A stretch of DNA of 64,000 nt from Bradyrhizobium yuanmingense (GTDB lineage Bacteria; Pseudomonadota; Alphaproteobacteria; Rhizobiales; Xanthobacteraceae). The position numbers and the translations under genes are program-made. The notes under the pieces are model-generated. The model saw nothing but the letters and a program-made list of their open reading frames with translations. It was not told the origin of the DNA and did no database searches. Shown one piece after another: positions 17,501-26,136 of the stretch. Each line of letters starts with the position of its first letter. Within the stretch, counting starts at the first letter, position 1. The DNA is taken from NCBI RefSeq assembly GCF_900094575.1, contig NZ_FMAE01000004.1, positions 186,001 through 250,000 of the forward strand, given 5' to 3'.

Positions 17501-18327
17501 CTACCTGCGGGCGATAATCCGTCTGATTGTGGCCGGTTCCGCACCCAATGTACTGGAAATTGCAAGGTCGAACGGAACAATTTTGACGGCTTCGGACGCT
17601 CGCGCGATCAGGGCGTGGTTCGGCGGGACTTCCGCCCAGTCCGATTCCTTATCGAACGGCTCGGAGACGACGATGACTTGCCCGCCGTCCTCGCGGAAGT
17701 AGAGCGTGTTCGCGGCATCGTTCACCGAGACCCGAAATGCGTAGAGGTCGCGGCCGTTGGCAATCGCGCTGGTAAAGCGCAGCCGTTCGCGAGCCCGCCT
17801 TCATTGACGAATCCGATGAGGGATTGCAGCACGGACTGTGTCGCGCCGAGCGGATCGTGCTCGAGACCGGCCCCCATCATGGCCAGGAACACGGCTTCCG
17901 AATCCGTCGTGCCCAGCCGCGACGGATAGTAGGCATCGGGAATCAGCGCCTCGACTCTGCGCCGCAGCCGATTCCAGCTCCCGACGAACCCGTTGTGCAT
18001 GAACATCCAGTGCCCGCAGGCAAAGGGGTGACAATTCTGCCGCGTCACGGCCGTGCCGGTTGCGGCACGCACATGAGCGAAGAACAGATGCGAGTGCAGA
18101 TGCCGGCAGAGGTAGCGCAGGTTTTCGTCCGACCACGCCGGGCGCGTCTCGCGATAAAGGCCCGGCTCGGGGTGCTCGCCATACCAGCCGAGACCAAAGC
18201 CGTCTCCGTTCGAGCCCGCCGTGGACTGAAGCGAGCGGATGCTCTGCGCAATCAGCGAATGCTCGGGTTCGGTGACATAAGGCTCGAACGAGGTGGTTTC
18301 GCCCCGGTATGCGATCCAGCGGCACAT
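17501..18327 (-). pseudogene. Class II glutamine amidotransferase (EgtC/YafJ-like), frameshifted
   Basis: The frame opens MCRWIAYRGE, with Cys2 as the expected N-terminal nucleophile, and continues through SNGDGFGLGWYG, HVRAATGTAV and NCHPFACGHWMFMHNG, all class II amidotransferase signatures. After LIGFVNEGGL (about 17795) it runs off into an unrelated tail and a stop. In the neighbouring frame the protein resumes as ERLRFTSAIANGRDLYAF, then SVNDAANTLYFRED, and ends at 17501. A single-base deletion at about 17788-17796 explains both halves; together they give about 274 residues, a normal length. EgtC-type members hydrolyse gamma-glutamyl amides. It is either a recent pseudogene or a sequencing error in a GC-rich stretch. 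Confidence 0.82.
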
Positions 18328-18686
18328 GCGGGTTCCTGCCAGGCGGTTTGATGCGTCGCGAGGTGCATCAACACCTGTCACGGACGCATGGTTCCAGCTG
18401 CGAAAGGGTTGCATGACCGATCCCGCAACGCCGAACGGATGCGGCGGCTGGTCGCAGCCGGTCCGCCTTGATTCCGACAGGCGTACCTATAATTCTGAAG
18501 CGAACAAGAATCCGGGCCCCTCTGGCGAGGACGTCGACGTTCGTCGGCAAACCTCGCGATGTCGGATGACCAGTCCCGCGCGAATGCGATGGATCGGCCG
18601 ATTGTCGGGCCCCCTGTTTCGTTTTCTCCGACCATTCGTCCCCATCGCAGCTCCGTGCGGCTATTTCGCAAGTTAAGGGAGCTACG
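18328..18686. other. Divergent intergenic region before the terB operon
   Basis: About 360 bp between divergent genes. A TATAAT hexamer at 18488-18493 on the plus strand is the best -10-like element, but the nearest -35-like TTGATT (14-bp spacing) is poorly placed. No RNA gene was recognised. Confidence 0.3.
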
Positions 18687-19154
18687 ATGTCCGGAACCAA
18701 GTCCTCAAATTCGATCGAGATCACGGAACCGTCCAGCCTGAATGAGCAGGCCGCGGCGGCCGTGGTGATCGTGGGCGCCCTGGTAGCGGTTGCTGACCGG
18801 CGCGTCTCACCCGTCGAACGCGACGAGGTGATCCGTTTCATCAGAGACCGCAAGCTGGCGCCGCACATCGGCGACGAACGGCTCCGTGCGATGTTCGACG
18901 AACTCGCCGAACGGCTCGAAGAGCCGGATTTTGCCAACGTCGTGATCGATACGCTGCGACCGGTTTCGAACCTGCCGCTGTCGTCGCATCTGGTGGAGCT
19001 GTCGGAGCGCGTTGCTGCCGCAGACGAGGACGTACATCCCCACGAAGTCCAGGCGATTAAATTGTTGCGCTTGCTGACGCTGGTGCTGCCGCGCGCGAAG
19101 CCGGTCGGGGCGAGTGCGCCGGGCCCCAAGCTGCACGCCGCCTCGAAGGGGTAA
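18687..19154 (+). CDS. TerB-family protein
   Basis: A 155-residue all-helical protein. It has two related helical halves with acidic TerB-type sites: VAVADRRVSPVERDEV near 35-50 and RVAAADEDVHPHEVQAI near 110-125. TerB proteins, known from tellurite-resistance operons, sit at the inner face of the membrane and can bind divalent metal. A good SD (AAGGGAG) lies 6 nt before the ATG. It is the first gene of a four-gene unit ending at 20779; the next start is 2 nt after its stop. A role in metal or envelope stress is suggested by TerB/TerC pairing only. Confidence 0.82.
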   Translation: MSGTKSSNSIEITEPSSLNEQAAAAVVIVGALVAVADRRVSPVERDEVIRFIRDRKLAPHIGDERLRAMFDELAERLEEPDFANVVIDTLRPVSNLPLSSHLVELSERVAAADEDVHPHEVQAIKLLRLLTLVLPRAKPVGASAPGPKLHAASKG

Positions 19155-19156
19155 GC

Positions 19157-19519
19157 ATGAGCACGATTTCGAACGAGCGCGCCAGGCAAACCGAGGGGAA
19201 CACCGAGCAGATCGCTGGTGGAGACCCGCGCCTGGCCAAGCTCGTCGACCGCCTGCCGCCGCGCATGAGCGACACCCTGACCTATCTGCTCAAGCCGTCC
19301 AGCCGCTGGGTCAGGATCCCCTCGGGCACGCTGCTGGTCGTCGGCGGTGTGCTCTCCATCCTCCCGGTGCTCGGCGTCTGGATGCTGCCGCTCGGCCTTG
19401 CTCTGCTCGCCGAGGACGTGCCTGCGCTGCGCTCCTCCCGTTCAAAAGTCTTCGACTGGATCGAGCGGCGCAAGCCGCATTGGCTCGATCCGTCTGCCTC
19501 TAGGAATGATCAATCATGA
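19157..19519 (+). CDS. Small membrane protein in the terB-terC operon
   Basis: A 120-residue protein. The first 55 residues are polar. A hydrophobic hairpin follows at about 56-88 (GTLLVVGGVLSILPVLGVW, then LPLGLALLAED), resembling the two-helix pattern of PGPGW-type putative transmembrane proteins. The C-terminus is basic with a DWIERRKPHWL helix. It has no known function. It starts 2 nt after terB and its stop overlaps the terC start (ATGA), so it is translated together with both. That tight coupling makes a shared membrane complex with the TerC-like protein plausible. Confidence 0.75.
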   Translation: MSTISNERARQTEGNTEQIAGGDPRLAKLVDRLPPRMSDTLTYLLKPSSRWVRIPSGTLLVVGGVLSILPVLGVWMLPLGLALLAEDVPALRSSRSKVFDWIERRKPHWLDPSASRNDQS

Positions 19520-20163
19520 CTGAACTCATCACCGCCGAAGCGCTGTCCGCGCTGTTTCAAGTCATCCTGATCGATCTCGTGCTCGCCGGCGACAATGCCG
19601 TCGTCATCGGCCTTGCGGCTGCCGGCCTGCCGGCCGAGCAGCGCCGCCGCGCCATCATCGTCGGTATCGCCGCTGCCACCGCACTGCGTATCGCCTTCGC
19701 CGGCGTTGCGACCCAGCTTCTGCAAGTGATCGGCCTTCTGCTCGCCGGCGGCGTGTTGCTGCTCTGGGTCTGCTGGAAGATGTGGCGCGAGCTGCGCGAG
19801 CAGGCCGCGCATTCGAAAGAACTCGCATTCGATAGTAACGGCGCAGGTGCTGCGCCGGTACAGCAGCCGGTAACGCAGAAGACTTTCGGCCAAGCGGCGG
19901 TGCAGATCGTCGCCGCCGACGTGTCGATGTCGCTCGACAACGTGCTCGCGGTCGCGGGCGCCGCGCGGGAGCATCCCTACATCCTGGCCTTCGGCCTGCT
20001 CTTGTCGGTTGGGATGATGGGCGTTGCCGCGGATCTGCTTGGCCGTTTGCTCCAGAAGCAGCGCTGGGTGGCCTATGTCGGCCTCGCCATCATCCTTTAC
20101 GTCTCGTTTGAGATGATCTATCGCGGCACGCTGGAACTTGCACCGGTGATTGCGAGTCTCTGA
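19516..20163 (+). CDS. TerC-family membrane protein (YjbE type)
   Basis: A 215-residue integral membrane protein with about seven helices. Both TerC half-site motifs are present: IDLVLAGDNAVVIGLAA near residues 19-35 and ADVSMSLDNVLAVAGAA near 135-150, with the conserved Asp-Asn pairs. TerC proteins are metal (often manganese) exporters or load metals onto exported enzymes; the substrate here is not determined. The start overlaps the preceding gene by 4 nt. I saw no yybP-ykoY manganese riboswitch upstream of the operon. Its charged central loop (REQAAHSKELAFDS) is ordinary for the YjbE group. Confidence 0.88.
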   Translation: MTELITAEALSALFQVILIDLVLAGDNAVVIGLAAAGLPAEQRRRAIIVGIAAATALRIAFAGVATQLLQVIGLLLAGGVLLLWVCWKMWRELREQAAHSKELAFDSNGAGAAPVQQPVTQKTFGQAAVQIVAADVSMSLDNVLAVAGAAREHPYILAFGLLLSVGMMGVAADLLGRLLQKQRWVAYVGLAIILYVSFEMIYRGTLELAPVIASL

Positions 20164-20194
20164 GGCGACAATCTACCGCAGTCCGGAGTGATCA

Positions 20195-20779
20195 ATGACG
20201 TCTGAACCCAAAGCACCTTCGGCGCGGGCCGCGCCGTTGCCGCCGGTCGGCCTGCTTCCGAAGCTGATCTTCGGCTCGCGCTGGCTGCAGCTGCCGCTCT
20301 ATGTTGGCCTCATTGTCGCCCAGTCCGTCTATGTGCTGTTGTTCCTGAAGGAGCTCTGGCACCTCGTCTTGCATTCGTTCGACGCCAGCGAGCAGCAGAT
20401 CATGCTGGTCGTGCTCGGGCTGATCGACGTCGTCATGATCTCGAACCTTCTGATCATGGTAATCGTGGGTGGATACGAGACCTTCGTTTCCCGGCTGAAC
20501 CTCAGCGGCCATCCGGACGAGCCGGAATGGCTCGGTCACGTCAATGCCAGCGTGCTCAAGATCAAGCTCGCAATGGCGATCATCGGCATCTCCTCGATCT
20601 CGCTGCTCAGGACCTTCATCGAGGCCGGCAATCTCGGCACGACCCGCAGCAATTTCACCGAGAGCGGGGTAATGTGGCAGGTGCTGATTCATATGACCTT
20701 CATCGTCTCGGCGGTCGGCATCGCCTGGGTCGACCGCCTCAGCGAGAGCGGCCATCGCAAGGCGGCCGAGCACGGCTGA
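20195..20779 (+). CDS. UPF0114 (YqhA-like) membrane protein
   Basis: A 194-residue membrane protein matching UPF0114: FGSRWLQLPLYVGLIVAQ at the N-terminus, a conserved LVVLGLIDVVMISNLLIMVI helix, the GGYETFVSRL motif, and the LKIKLAMAIIGISSISLLRTF helix. Four helices are expected. Biochemical function is unknown for the family. It follows terC by 31 nt and is followed by a terminator, so it closes the operon. Confidence 0.88.
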   Translation: MTSEPKAPSARAAPLPPVGLLPKLIFGSRWLQLPLYVGLIVAQSVYVLLFLKELWHLVLHSFDASEQQIMLVVLGLIDVVMISNLLIMVIVGGYETFVSRLNLSGHPDEPEWLGHVNASVLKIKLAMAIIGISSISLLRTFIEAGNLGTTRSNFTESGVMWQVLIHMTFIVSAVGIAWVDRLSESGHRKAAEHG

Positions 20780-20818
20780 TAAGCTGGCCGCCCGATACCT
20801 CCCGAGCGGCCAATCCTG

Positions 20819-20855
20819 GAGCCCGCCTGATCGTCCGGTTGGGCGGGCTCTCTTT
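20819..20855 (+). terminator. Rho-independent terminator of the terB-UPF0114 operon
   Basis: Stem of nine GC-rich pairs, 20819-20827 (GAGCCCGCC) with 20842-20850 (GGCGGGCTC), 14-nt loop, then TCTTT. It lies 40 bp after the UPF0114 stop codon. Confidence 0.8.
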
Positions 20856-20981
20856 CGAGATCGATAAAATTGTCTGCAATCGGTTCAGTGCCGGCAAACG
20901 CTGCCGACAAGAAGCCGGGCGCCTTAAACCAGGCCTTTGGAACCGATCTGCATCCTGCCCGCAAAGGGCAGGGCATCGGGC

Positions 20982-21245
20982 ATGACAATTCTCAGGGAGA
21001 TCGTCGCAGCGGTCGCGGGAGTCTACGCGCTCCTGCTGGTCTGTGACGCATTGTTCGGCGTCGGCGAGGCGCGCTTCGACGACGCTTATTACCGCGCAAG
21101 CTTCTACGCACCGCGGCCGGAGGAGTTTCGGTTCGCGAGCGACACGCCGCCGGCGGTGCGCGTCAGCGACGCCTTCGCGCAGTTCGCACCTAGCGACGCC
21201 AAGCCGAACCGGCGCTACTCGTCGCTGACGACGATCATCCGCTAG
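20982..21245 (+). CDS. Small membrane-anchored protein of unknown function
   Basis: An 87-residue protein with one N-terminal hydrophobic segment (REIVAAVAGVYALLLVCDALF) and a polar tail rich in Tyr, Arg and Ala (DDAYYRASFYAPRPEEF). The topology suggests a membrane anchor or an uncleaved signal with a periplasmic tail. The ATG at 20982 is chosen since an upstream in-frame ATG would run into the terminator region leader. No family is recognised. It lies between a terminator and a hairpin, so it is probably its own transcript. Confidence 0.6.
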   Translation: MTILREIVAAVAGVYALLLVCDALFGVGEARFDDAYYRASFYAPRPEEFRFASDTPPAVRVSDAFAQFAPSDAKPNRRYSSLTTIIR

Positions 21246-21285
21246 TGGATGATGAGGCGGGGGGTCGGGCGGCTAGCTCCGCTAT

Positions 21286-21306
21286 ACCTCTCCCTTCGGG
21301 AGAGGT
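21286..21306. repeat. Short hairpin of repeat family A
   Basis: ACCTCTCCC-TTC-GGGAGAGGT, a perfect 9-bp stem. It is identical in design to the outer hairpin of the larger repeats and lies between two convergent genes, so it may act as a terminator for both. Confidence 0.65.
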
Positions 21307-21314
21307 GAAGAGCC

Positions 21315-22211
21315 TCATTCCCCCTGAATCCATTCCGCGACGCCGCGCCACAGCGTGTCGCGGTGCTCGGGGCGGAAGAAGCCGAAATGGCCTATTCCCT
21401 TGGCGCCGACGTCGGACGGTTTGACCATCAGCACCTCCGGCTTGATCGCAGTGAATCCGCTCGCGAGCAACTCGACCGCGGGCCGCGTCGCCCAGGGATC
21501 GTCGGAGAAGCATAGGGAGCGCAGCTCGCCCTTGAACCTGGCGAAGTTCTCGAGTGCCGGCAGCTTTGAATCGAACAGATAGCGCGGGCTCGAGACCCAT
21601 TCGGTCCATTGCAGGAAGACGCCCTTGGGCAAATCCTCGCCGACGCCGGCCCAGCCCGGTGCGTAACCGAGTGCATGGACCAGCGGCACGCCGACAAAAT
21701 TCATGAAGGCGTAGACCCGGTATTTTTCCGGCGAGGTCATCAACCGCCATGTCGCGGCCTGCGAGGCCACCAAGGCCGCGCGCGAGATCTCGCTGTTGTT
21801 CGCGATCAGCCCGAGCGCCTGGCCGCCGAAGGAATGGCCGATATAGGCGAGCGGCAGGGCATGATAGCGCTCGCGCATCCAACTGACCGCGGCGGTGACG
21901 TCGAGCGCGGCCCAGTCCGACATCGAGGCCTTGAAGCCGACCAGCGATTTCGGCTGGTTGTAGCCGACCATCGCCGGCAGGCGGGAATCGCCGATGCCGC
22001 GATAATCGTAGGTCAGCACCGCGCAGCCGCGATGGGCGAGGTAGGAGGCAAAGCCCCGATAGATCTTTCGCGGCACGGCGGTCGCCGAATTGATCAGGAC
22101 GGCATGGCGCTTGGCGCTGCGCGGCAGGAACAGGGTGCCGGTCAGGGCATAGCCGTCGGCTGCCGGGAAGCTGATCTCGTCGATGAAAACGTCATCCAGT
22201 GCCGCGCCCAT
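21315..22211 (-). CDS. Alpha/beta hydrolase
   Basis: A 298-residue hydrolase-fold protein. The oxyanion region is at VLINSATAVPRK, the Asp-containing strand at LTYDYRGIGDS, and the nucleophile elbow at YIGHSFGGQALG (Ser in GHSFGG). The catalytic acid is probably in the LCFSDDPWA stretch and the His in GIGHFGFFRP near the C-terminus. The longest frame extends 46 codons further, but MGAALDDVFIDEIS at 22211 starts the conserved part. It is predicted to be cytosolic, as there is no signal peptide. The substrate is unknown; the family covers esterases, lipases and acyltransferase-like enzymes. It diverges from aroG. Confidence 0.8.
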   Translation of the reverse strand: MGAALDDVFIDEISFPAADGYALTGTLFLPRSAKRHAVLINSATAVPRKIYRGFASYLAHRGCAVLTYDYRGIGDSRLPAMVGYNQPKSLVGFKASMSDWAALDVTAAVSWMRERYHALPLAYIGHSFGGQALGLIANNSEISRAALVASQAATWRLMTSPEKYRVYAFMNFVGVPLVHALGYAPGWAGVGEDLPKGVFLQWTEWVSSPRYLFDSKLPALENFARFKGELRSLCFSDDPWATRPAVELLASGFTAIKPEVLMVKPSDVGAKGIGHFGFFRPEHRDTLWRGVAEWIQGE

Positions 22212-22392
22212 GGCGGTCGGTGTCCTGTCGGATTCCTCAAGCCTGCCCAAGCAAATGCGAATTCGGCTTTGGCCGCAAGGGTTTGCGCTGCGAAATGGAT
22301 TTACAACTGGCGGGGCGTGGCCGGCCTGTGTATAAGGCGGCCCTCGCAACCCCTAGATCAGGTTGTGGTTTTTGCTTCACGGAGAGATTGCG

Positions 22393-23781
22393 ATGTCCGA
22401 GCGGTGGACGCCCGAGTCCTGGCGCAGCAAGCCGGTGCTACAGGTGCCCGAATATCCCGACGCCAGGGCTTTGGCCGACGTCGAGGCGCAGCTTGCGACC
22501 TTTCCGCCGCTGGTGTTCGCAGGCGAGGCGCGCAATCTGAAGAAGGCCTTGGGCCGCGTTGCGGCCGGCGAGGCCTTCCTGCTGCAGGGCGGCGACTGCG
22601 CCGAGAGCTTCGCCGAGCACGGCGCCAACAACATTCGCGACTTCTTCCGCGTGCTGCTGCAGATGGCGGTGGTGCTGACCTATGCCGGCGCGGTGCCGGT
22701 GGTGAAGGTCGGCCGCATCGCCGGCCAGTTCGCGAAACCGCGCTCGTCGGCGACCGAGAAGGTGAATGGCGTCGAGCTGCCGAGCTATCGCGGCGACATC
22801 GTCAACGACATCGCCTTCACCAGCGAAGCGCGCATTCCCGATCCGCAGCGCCAGCTGATGGCCTATCGCCAGTCCGCCGCGACGCTGAACCTGCTCCGCG
22901 CGTTCGCCACCGGCGGCTTCGCCAATCTCGGCAGCGTGCATCAATGGATGCTGGGTTTCCTCAAGGATAGCCCGCAGTCACGCCGCTACAAGGAGCTGGC
23001 CGACCGCATCTCGGACGCGCTCAACTTCATGCGCGCCTGCGGCCTCGACCTCGAGAGCCATCCGGAGCTGCGTGCCACCGATTTCTACACCAGCCATGAG
23101 GCGCTGCTGCTCGGCTACGAGCAGGCCATGACCCGCGTCGATTCCACCACCGGCGACTGGTACGCGACCTCGGGCCACATGATCTGGATCGGCGACCGCA
23201 CCCGCCAGCTCGATCACGGCCATGTCGAATATTTCCGCGGCATCAAGAATCCGATCGGGCTGAAGTGCGGCCCCTCGCTCAAGGTGGACGAGCTGCTGAA
23301 GCTGATCGACGTGCTCAATCCCGACAACGAGCCGGGCCGGCTGACGCTGATCGGCCGCTTCGGCTCCGACAAGATCGGCGAGCATCTGCCGAACATGGTC
23401 CGTGCCGTGAAGCGCGAGGGCCGGGTGGTGGTCTGGTCCTGCGATCCCATGCACGGCAACACCATCACCTCGACGTCCGGCTACAAGACTCGCCCGTTCG
23501 ACCGCATCCTGTCCGAGGTCAAGTCGTTCTTCGCGGTCCACGCCGCCGAGGGCACCCATGCCGGCGGCGTGCATCTGGAGATGACCGGCCAGGACGTCAC
23601 CGAATGTCTCGGCGGCGCCCGCGCGATCACGGATGAGGATCTCAACGATCGCTACCACACGGTCTGCGATCCCCGCCTCAACGCCGAGCAATCCATCGAT
23701 ATGGCCTTCCTGGTCGCGGAGCTGCTCAAGCAGGAGCGCGCCGGCAAGGCTCAGCCGATTCCGGCCGCAGCGGGGCTGTAA
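22393..23781 (+). CDS. aroG: Class II 3-deoxy-7-phosphoheptulonate synthase
   Basis: A 462-residue class II (plant/actinobacterial type) DAHP synthase. Signatures are [40 protein letters not shown], and the metal and substrate segments [19 protein letters not shown] and [13 protein letters not shown]. It condenses phosphoenolpyruvate and erythrose 4-phosphate, the first step of the shikimate pathway. The start at 22393 has GGAGAG 7 nt upstream; a longer in-frame ATG ten codons earlier lacks an SD. The next gene follows its stop by 4 nt. The symbol follows general usage; class II enzymes are also called aroF or aroH in some genomes. Confidence 0.93.
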   Translation: MSERWTPESWRSKPVLQVPEYPDARALADVEAQLATFPPLVFAGEARNLKKALGRVAAGEAFLLQGGDCAESFAEHGANNIRDFFRVLLQMAVVLTYAGAVPVVKVGRIAGQFAKPRSSATEKVNGVELPSYRGDIVNDIAFTSEARIPDPQRQLMAYRQSAATLNLLRAFATGGFANLGSVHQWMLGFLKDSPQSRRYKELADRISDALNFMRACGLDLESHPELRATDFYTSHEALLLGYEQAMTRVDSTTGDWYATSGHMIWIGDRTRQLDHGHVEYFRGIKNPIGLKCGPSLKVDELLKLIDVLNPDNEPGRLTLIGRFGSDKIGEHLPNMVRAVKREGRVVVWSCDPMHGNTITSTSGYKTRPFDRILSEVKSFFAVHAAEGTHAGGVHLEMTGQDVTECLGGARAITDEDLNDRYHTVCDPRLNAEQSIDMAFLVAELLKQERAGKAQPIPAAAGL

Positions 23782-23785
23782 GACC

Positions 23786-24139
23786 TTGCTGCGGATCTGG
23801 AAGGCCACGATCAATTCCCGCAACGGGCTGGCCTTTGCGTTCCGGTCGGAGCAGGCGGTCCGCGAGGAGATCTTTGCGCTGCTGCTGTCGGTGCCGCTCG
23901 CCTGGTTCATCGGCGCCACCGCGATGCGCGCGGTCGAATTGGTGTGCTCTGTCGCTTTCGTGCTGACGGTCGAGTTGCTCAATACCGCGATCGAGAAGCT
24001 CGCCGACCGGCTGACCTTGGATCACGACAAGCAGATCGGCCGAGTCAAGGACATGGGCTCGGCCGCGGTTGGCGTTGCGCTCTTGATGACCGGCGCGTTC
24101 TGGATCATTGCCATCATCGAGCGATTGGGGTTCCTCTAG
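23786..24139 (+). CDS. dgkA: Diacylglycerol kinase DgkA
   Basis: A 117-residue integral membrane kinase. The start is a TTG at 23786, 4 nt after the aroG stop; it gives MLRIWKATINSRNGLAFAF, which matches the usual DgkA N-terminus, whereas any longer frame overlaps aroG. Characteristic features are the N-terminal amphipathic helix with NSRNGL, acidic residues in RSEQAVREE, and the catalytic ELLNTAIEKLADR helix. Three membrane helices are expected. It phosphorylates diacylglycerol to phosphatidic acid at the inner membrane. Closeness to aroG probably reflects shared transcription rather than function. Confidence 0.88.
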   Translation: MLRIWKATINSRNGLAFAFRSEQAVREEIFALLLSVPLAWFIGATAMRAVELVCSVAFVLTVELLNTAIEKLADRLTLDHDKQIGRVKDMGSAAVGVALLMTGAFWIIAIIERLGFL

Positions 24140-24182
24140 AGCGCGGAGACAATCCATTGCGCGTGGGTGTCCGAGGTCCCTT

Positions 24183-24340
24183 CACCTCTCCCCAACGGGG
24201 AGAGGTCGATTTGTGTCTCGCGATGCGGAGCATCGTCGAGCTCAAATCGGGTGAGGGGGCTCAGCTCCCACGAGACACCGTAACCCCTCACCCGAATTGC
24301 ATCTCCGACGCAATTCGACCTCTCCCTTCGGGAGAGGTGA
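24183..24340. repeat. Dispersed palindromic repeat, family A (copy 3)
   Basis: It opens CACCTCTCCCC-AACG-GGGAGAGGT and closes CCTCTCCCTTCGGGAGAGG, with GGGTGAGGGG and CCCCTCACCCG in the middle. An outlying inverted pair GAATTGC...GCAATTC lies in the second half. It sits between dgkA and the NAD synthetase gene, just 14 nt before the latter's start, so it may affect that leader. Confidence 0.8.
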
Positions 24341-24353
24341 AAGCGAGCGCGCG

Positions 24354-26111
24354 ATGACCGAACGTCTCGACACATTCGCGGTCACGCTCGCCCAGCTCAA
24401 TCCGACCATGGGCGACGTGGAGGGCAATGCGGCCAAGGCGCGCGCGGCGCGGGCGCAGGCCAAGTCCGACGGCGCCGATCTCGTGTTGTTTCCAGAACTG
24501 TTCATCGCCGGCTATCCGCCGGAAGACCTGGTGCAGAAGCCCGCCTTCCAGGCCGCCTGCCGCGCCGCGATCGAAAGCCTCGCGCGCGAGACCGCCGATG
24601 GCGGGCCTGCGATGCTGGTCGGCACGCCCTGGGTCGAGGAGGGCATGCTCTACAATGCCTGTGCGCTGCTCGACGGCGGGCGCATCGCGAGCCTGCGTTT
24701 CAAGTGCAACCTGCCGAATTACGGCGTGTTCGACGAGAAGCGGCTGTTTTCGCGCGGCCCTGCCGCCGGTCCCGTCACTGTGCGCGGCGTGCGCATCGGT
24801 GTGCCGATCTGCGAGGACATCTGGCTGGAAGAGTCCGAGGATTACGAGAACGTGGTCGAGACGCTGGCCGAGACCGGCGCCGAGATCATCCTGGTGCCGA
24901 ACGGCTCGCCTTACGCCCGCGACAAGAACGACGTGCGCCTGTCGGTCGCGGTGGCGCGCGTCACAGAGAGCGGGCTGCCGCTGGTCTATCTCAACCAGGT
25001 CGGCGGCCAGGACGAGCTCGTGTTCGACGGCGCATCCTTCGCGCTCAATGGCGATCTCTCGCTCGCGGCGCAGCTGCCGGCCTTCGAAGAAGGCATCGTC
25101 ACGCTGCGCTTCAGCAGAAACGGCGACGACTGGCGCTGCAGCGGGCCGATCGCCGAGCTGCCCGAGCGCGACAAGGCCGACTACGCCGCCTGCGTGCTGG
25201 GCTTACGCGACTACGTCGCCAAGAACGGCTTTCCAGGCGTGCTGCTCGGCATCTCCGGCGGCATCGATTCGGCGCTCTGCGCGGCGATCGCTGTCGACGC
25301 GCTCGGCGTCGACCAGGTGCATGGCGTGATGCTGCCTTACCGCTACACCGCGCCGCATTCGATCGCGGATGCCGGCGAGCTCGCCGGCCATCTCGGCATC
25401 CGCTACGAGGTGCTGCCGATCGCCGAAGCCGTGACCGGGTTCGAGACGATCCTGTCCGGCATCTTCAAGAACCTGCCGCCCGATATCACCGAGGAGAACC
25501 TCCAGGCCCGCACCCGCGGCACGCTGCTGATGGCGATCTCCAACAAGACCGGGCTGATGGTGGTGACGACCGGCAACAAGTCGGAGTTGTCGGTCGGCTA
25601 CGCCACGCTTTATGGCGACATGAACGGCGGCTTCAACCCGATCAAGGACATCTACAAGACGCAGGTGTTCCGCCTGGCAAGCCTGCGCAATTCCTGGAAG
25701 CCGGAGGGCGCGCTCGGCCCTGCCGGCGAGGTGATCCCGCCCGACATCATCACGCGCCCGCCGACCGCGGAGCTGCGCGAGAACCAGACCGATCAGGACT
25801 CGTTGCCGCCTTACGACGTGCTCGATGCCATCCTGGAGCGCCTGGTCGAGCGCGAGGAGCCGCTCGACCAGATCATCGCCGCCGGCTTCGACCGCGAGAC
25901 GGTGATCCGGATCGATCATCTGCTCAACGTCGCCGAATACAAGCGCCGCCAGGCCGCGCCTGGGGTGAAGGTGACACCGAGGAATTTCGGCCGCGACCGC
26001 CGTTATCCCATCACCAACCGTTTTCGCGACAAGGGCCAGCCGTTGCCGGCGACGGATGAGGCGCTGGTGTCACGTGGAAGCACGGCGTCAATCGACGCAT
26101 TCGAGGGGTGA
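24354..26111 (+). CDS. nadE: Glutamine-dependent NAD+ synthetase
   Basis: A 585-residue two-domain enzyme. The N-terminal nitrilase-like glutaminase domain (about 1-255) has the full catalytic triad: E48 in LFPELFIAGY, K117 in RFKCNLPNYG and C153 in VPICEDIW. The C-terminal synthetase domain has the ATP pyrophosphatase loop GISGGIDSALCAA and the later TTGNKSELSVGYATLYGDM. It amidates deamido-NAD with ammonia from glutamine, the last step of NAD synthesis. The start at 24354 fits the conserved beginning (FAVTLAQLNPTMGD); an upstream ATG lies inside the repeat. It is monocistronic by layout. Confidence 0.95.
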   Translation: MTERLDTFAVTLAQLNPTMGDVEGNAAKARAARAQAKSDGADLVLFPELFIAGYPPEDLVQKPAFQAACRAAIESLARETADGGPAMLVGTPWVEEGMLYNACALLDGGRIASLRFKCNLPNYGVFDEKRLFSRGPAAGPVTVRGVRIGVPICEDIWLEESEDYENVVETLAETGAEIILVPNGSPYARDKNDVRLSVAVARVTESGLPLVYLNQVGGQDELVFDGASFALNGDLSLAAQLPAFEEGIVTLRFSRNGDDWRCSGPIAELPERDKADYAACVLGLRDYVAKNGFPGVLLGISGGIDSALCAAIAVDALGVDQVHGVMLPYRYTAPHSIADAGELAGHLGIRYEVLPIAEAVTGFETILSGIFKNLPPDITEENLQARTRGTLLMAISNKTGLMVVTTGNKSELSVGYATLYGDMNGGFNPIKDIYKTQVFRLASLRNSWKPEGALGPAGEVIPPDIITRPPTAELRENQTDQDSLPPYDVLDAILERLVEREEPLDQIIAAGFDRETVIRIDHLLNVAEYKRRQAAPGVKVTPRNFGRDRRYPITNRFRDKGQPLPATDEALVSRGSTASIDAFEG

Positions 26112-26136
26112 AGCCTAGCCTGAGCGACGGCAGGGG

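Noticed and set aside
18468..18493. TTGATT...TATAAT as promoter for the terB operon
   Set aside because: Spacing is 14 bp, too short for a standard sigma-70 promoter; only the TATAAT is kept as a weak note.
18368..19189. Minus-strand frame overlapping the terB gene
   Set aside because: Antisense to a protein with a clear TerB fold and a good SD; translation is Ser/Arg-rich without motifs.
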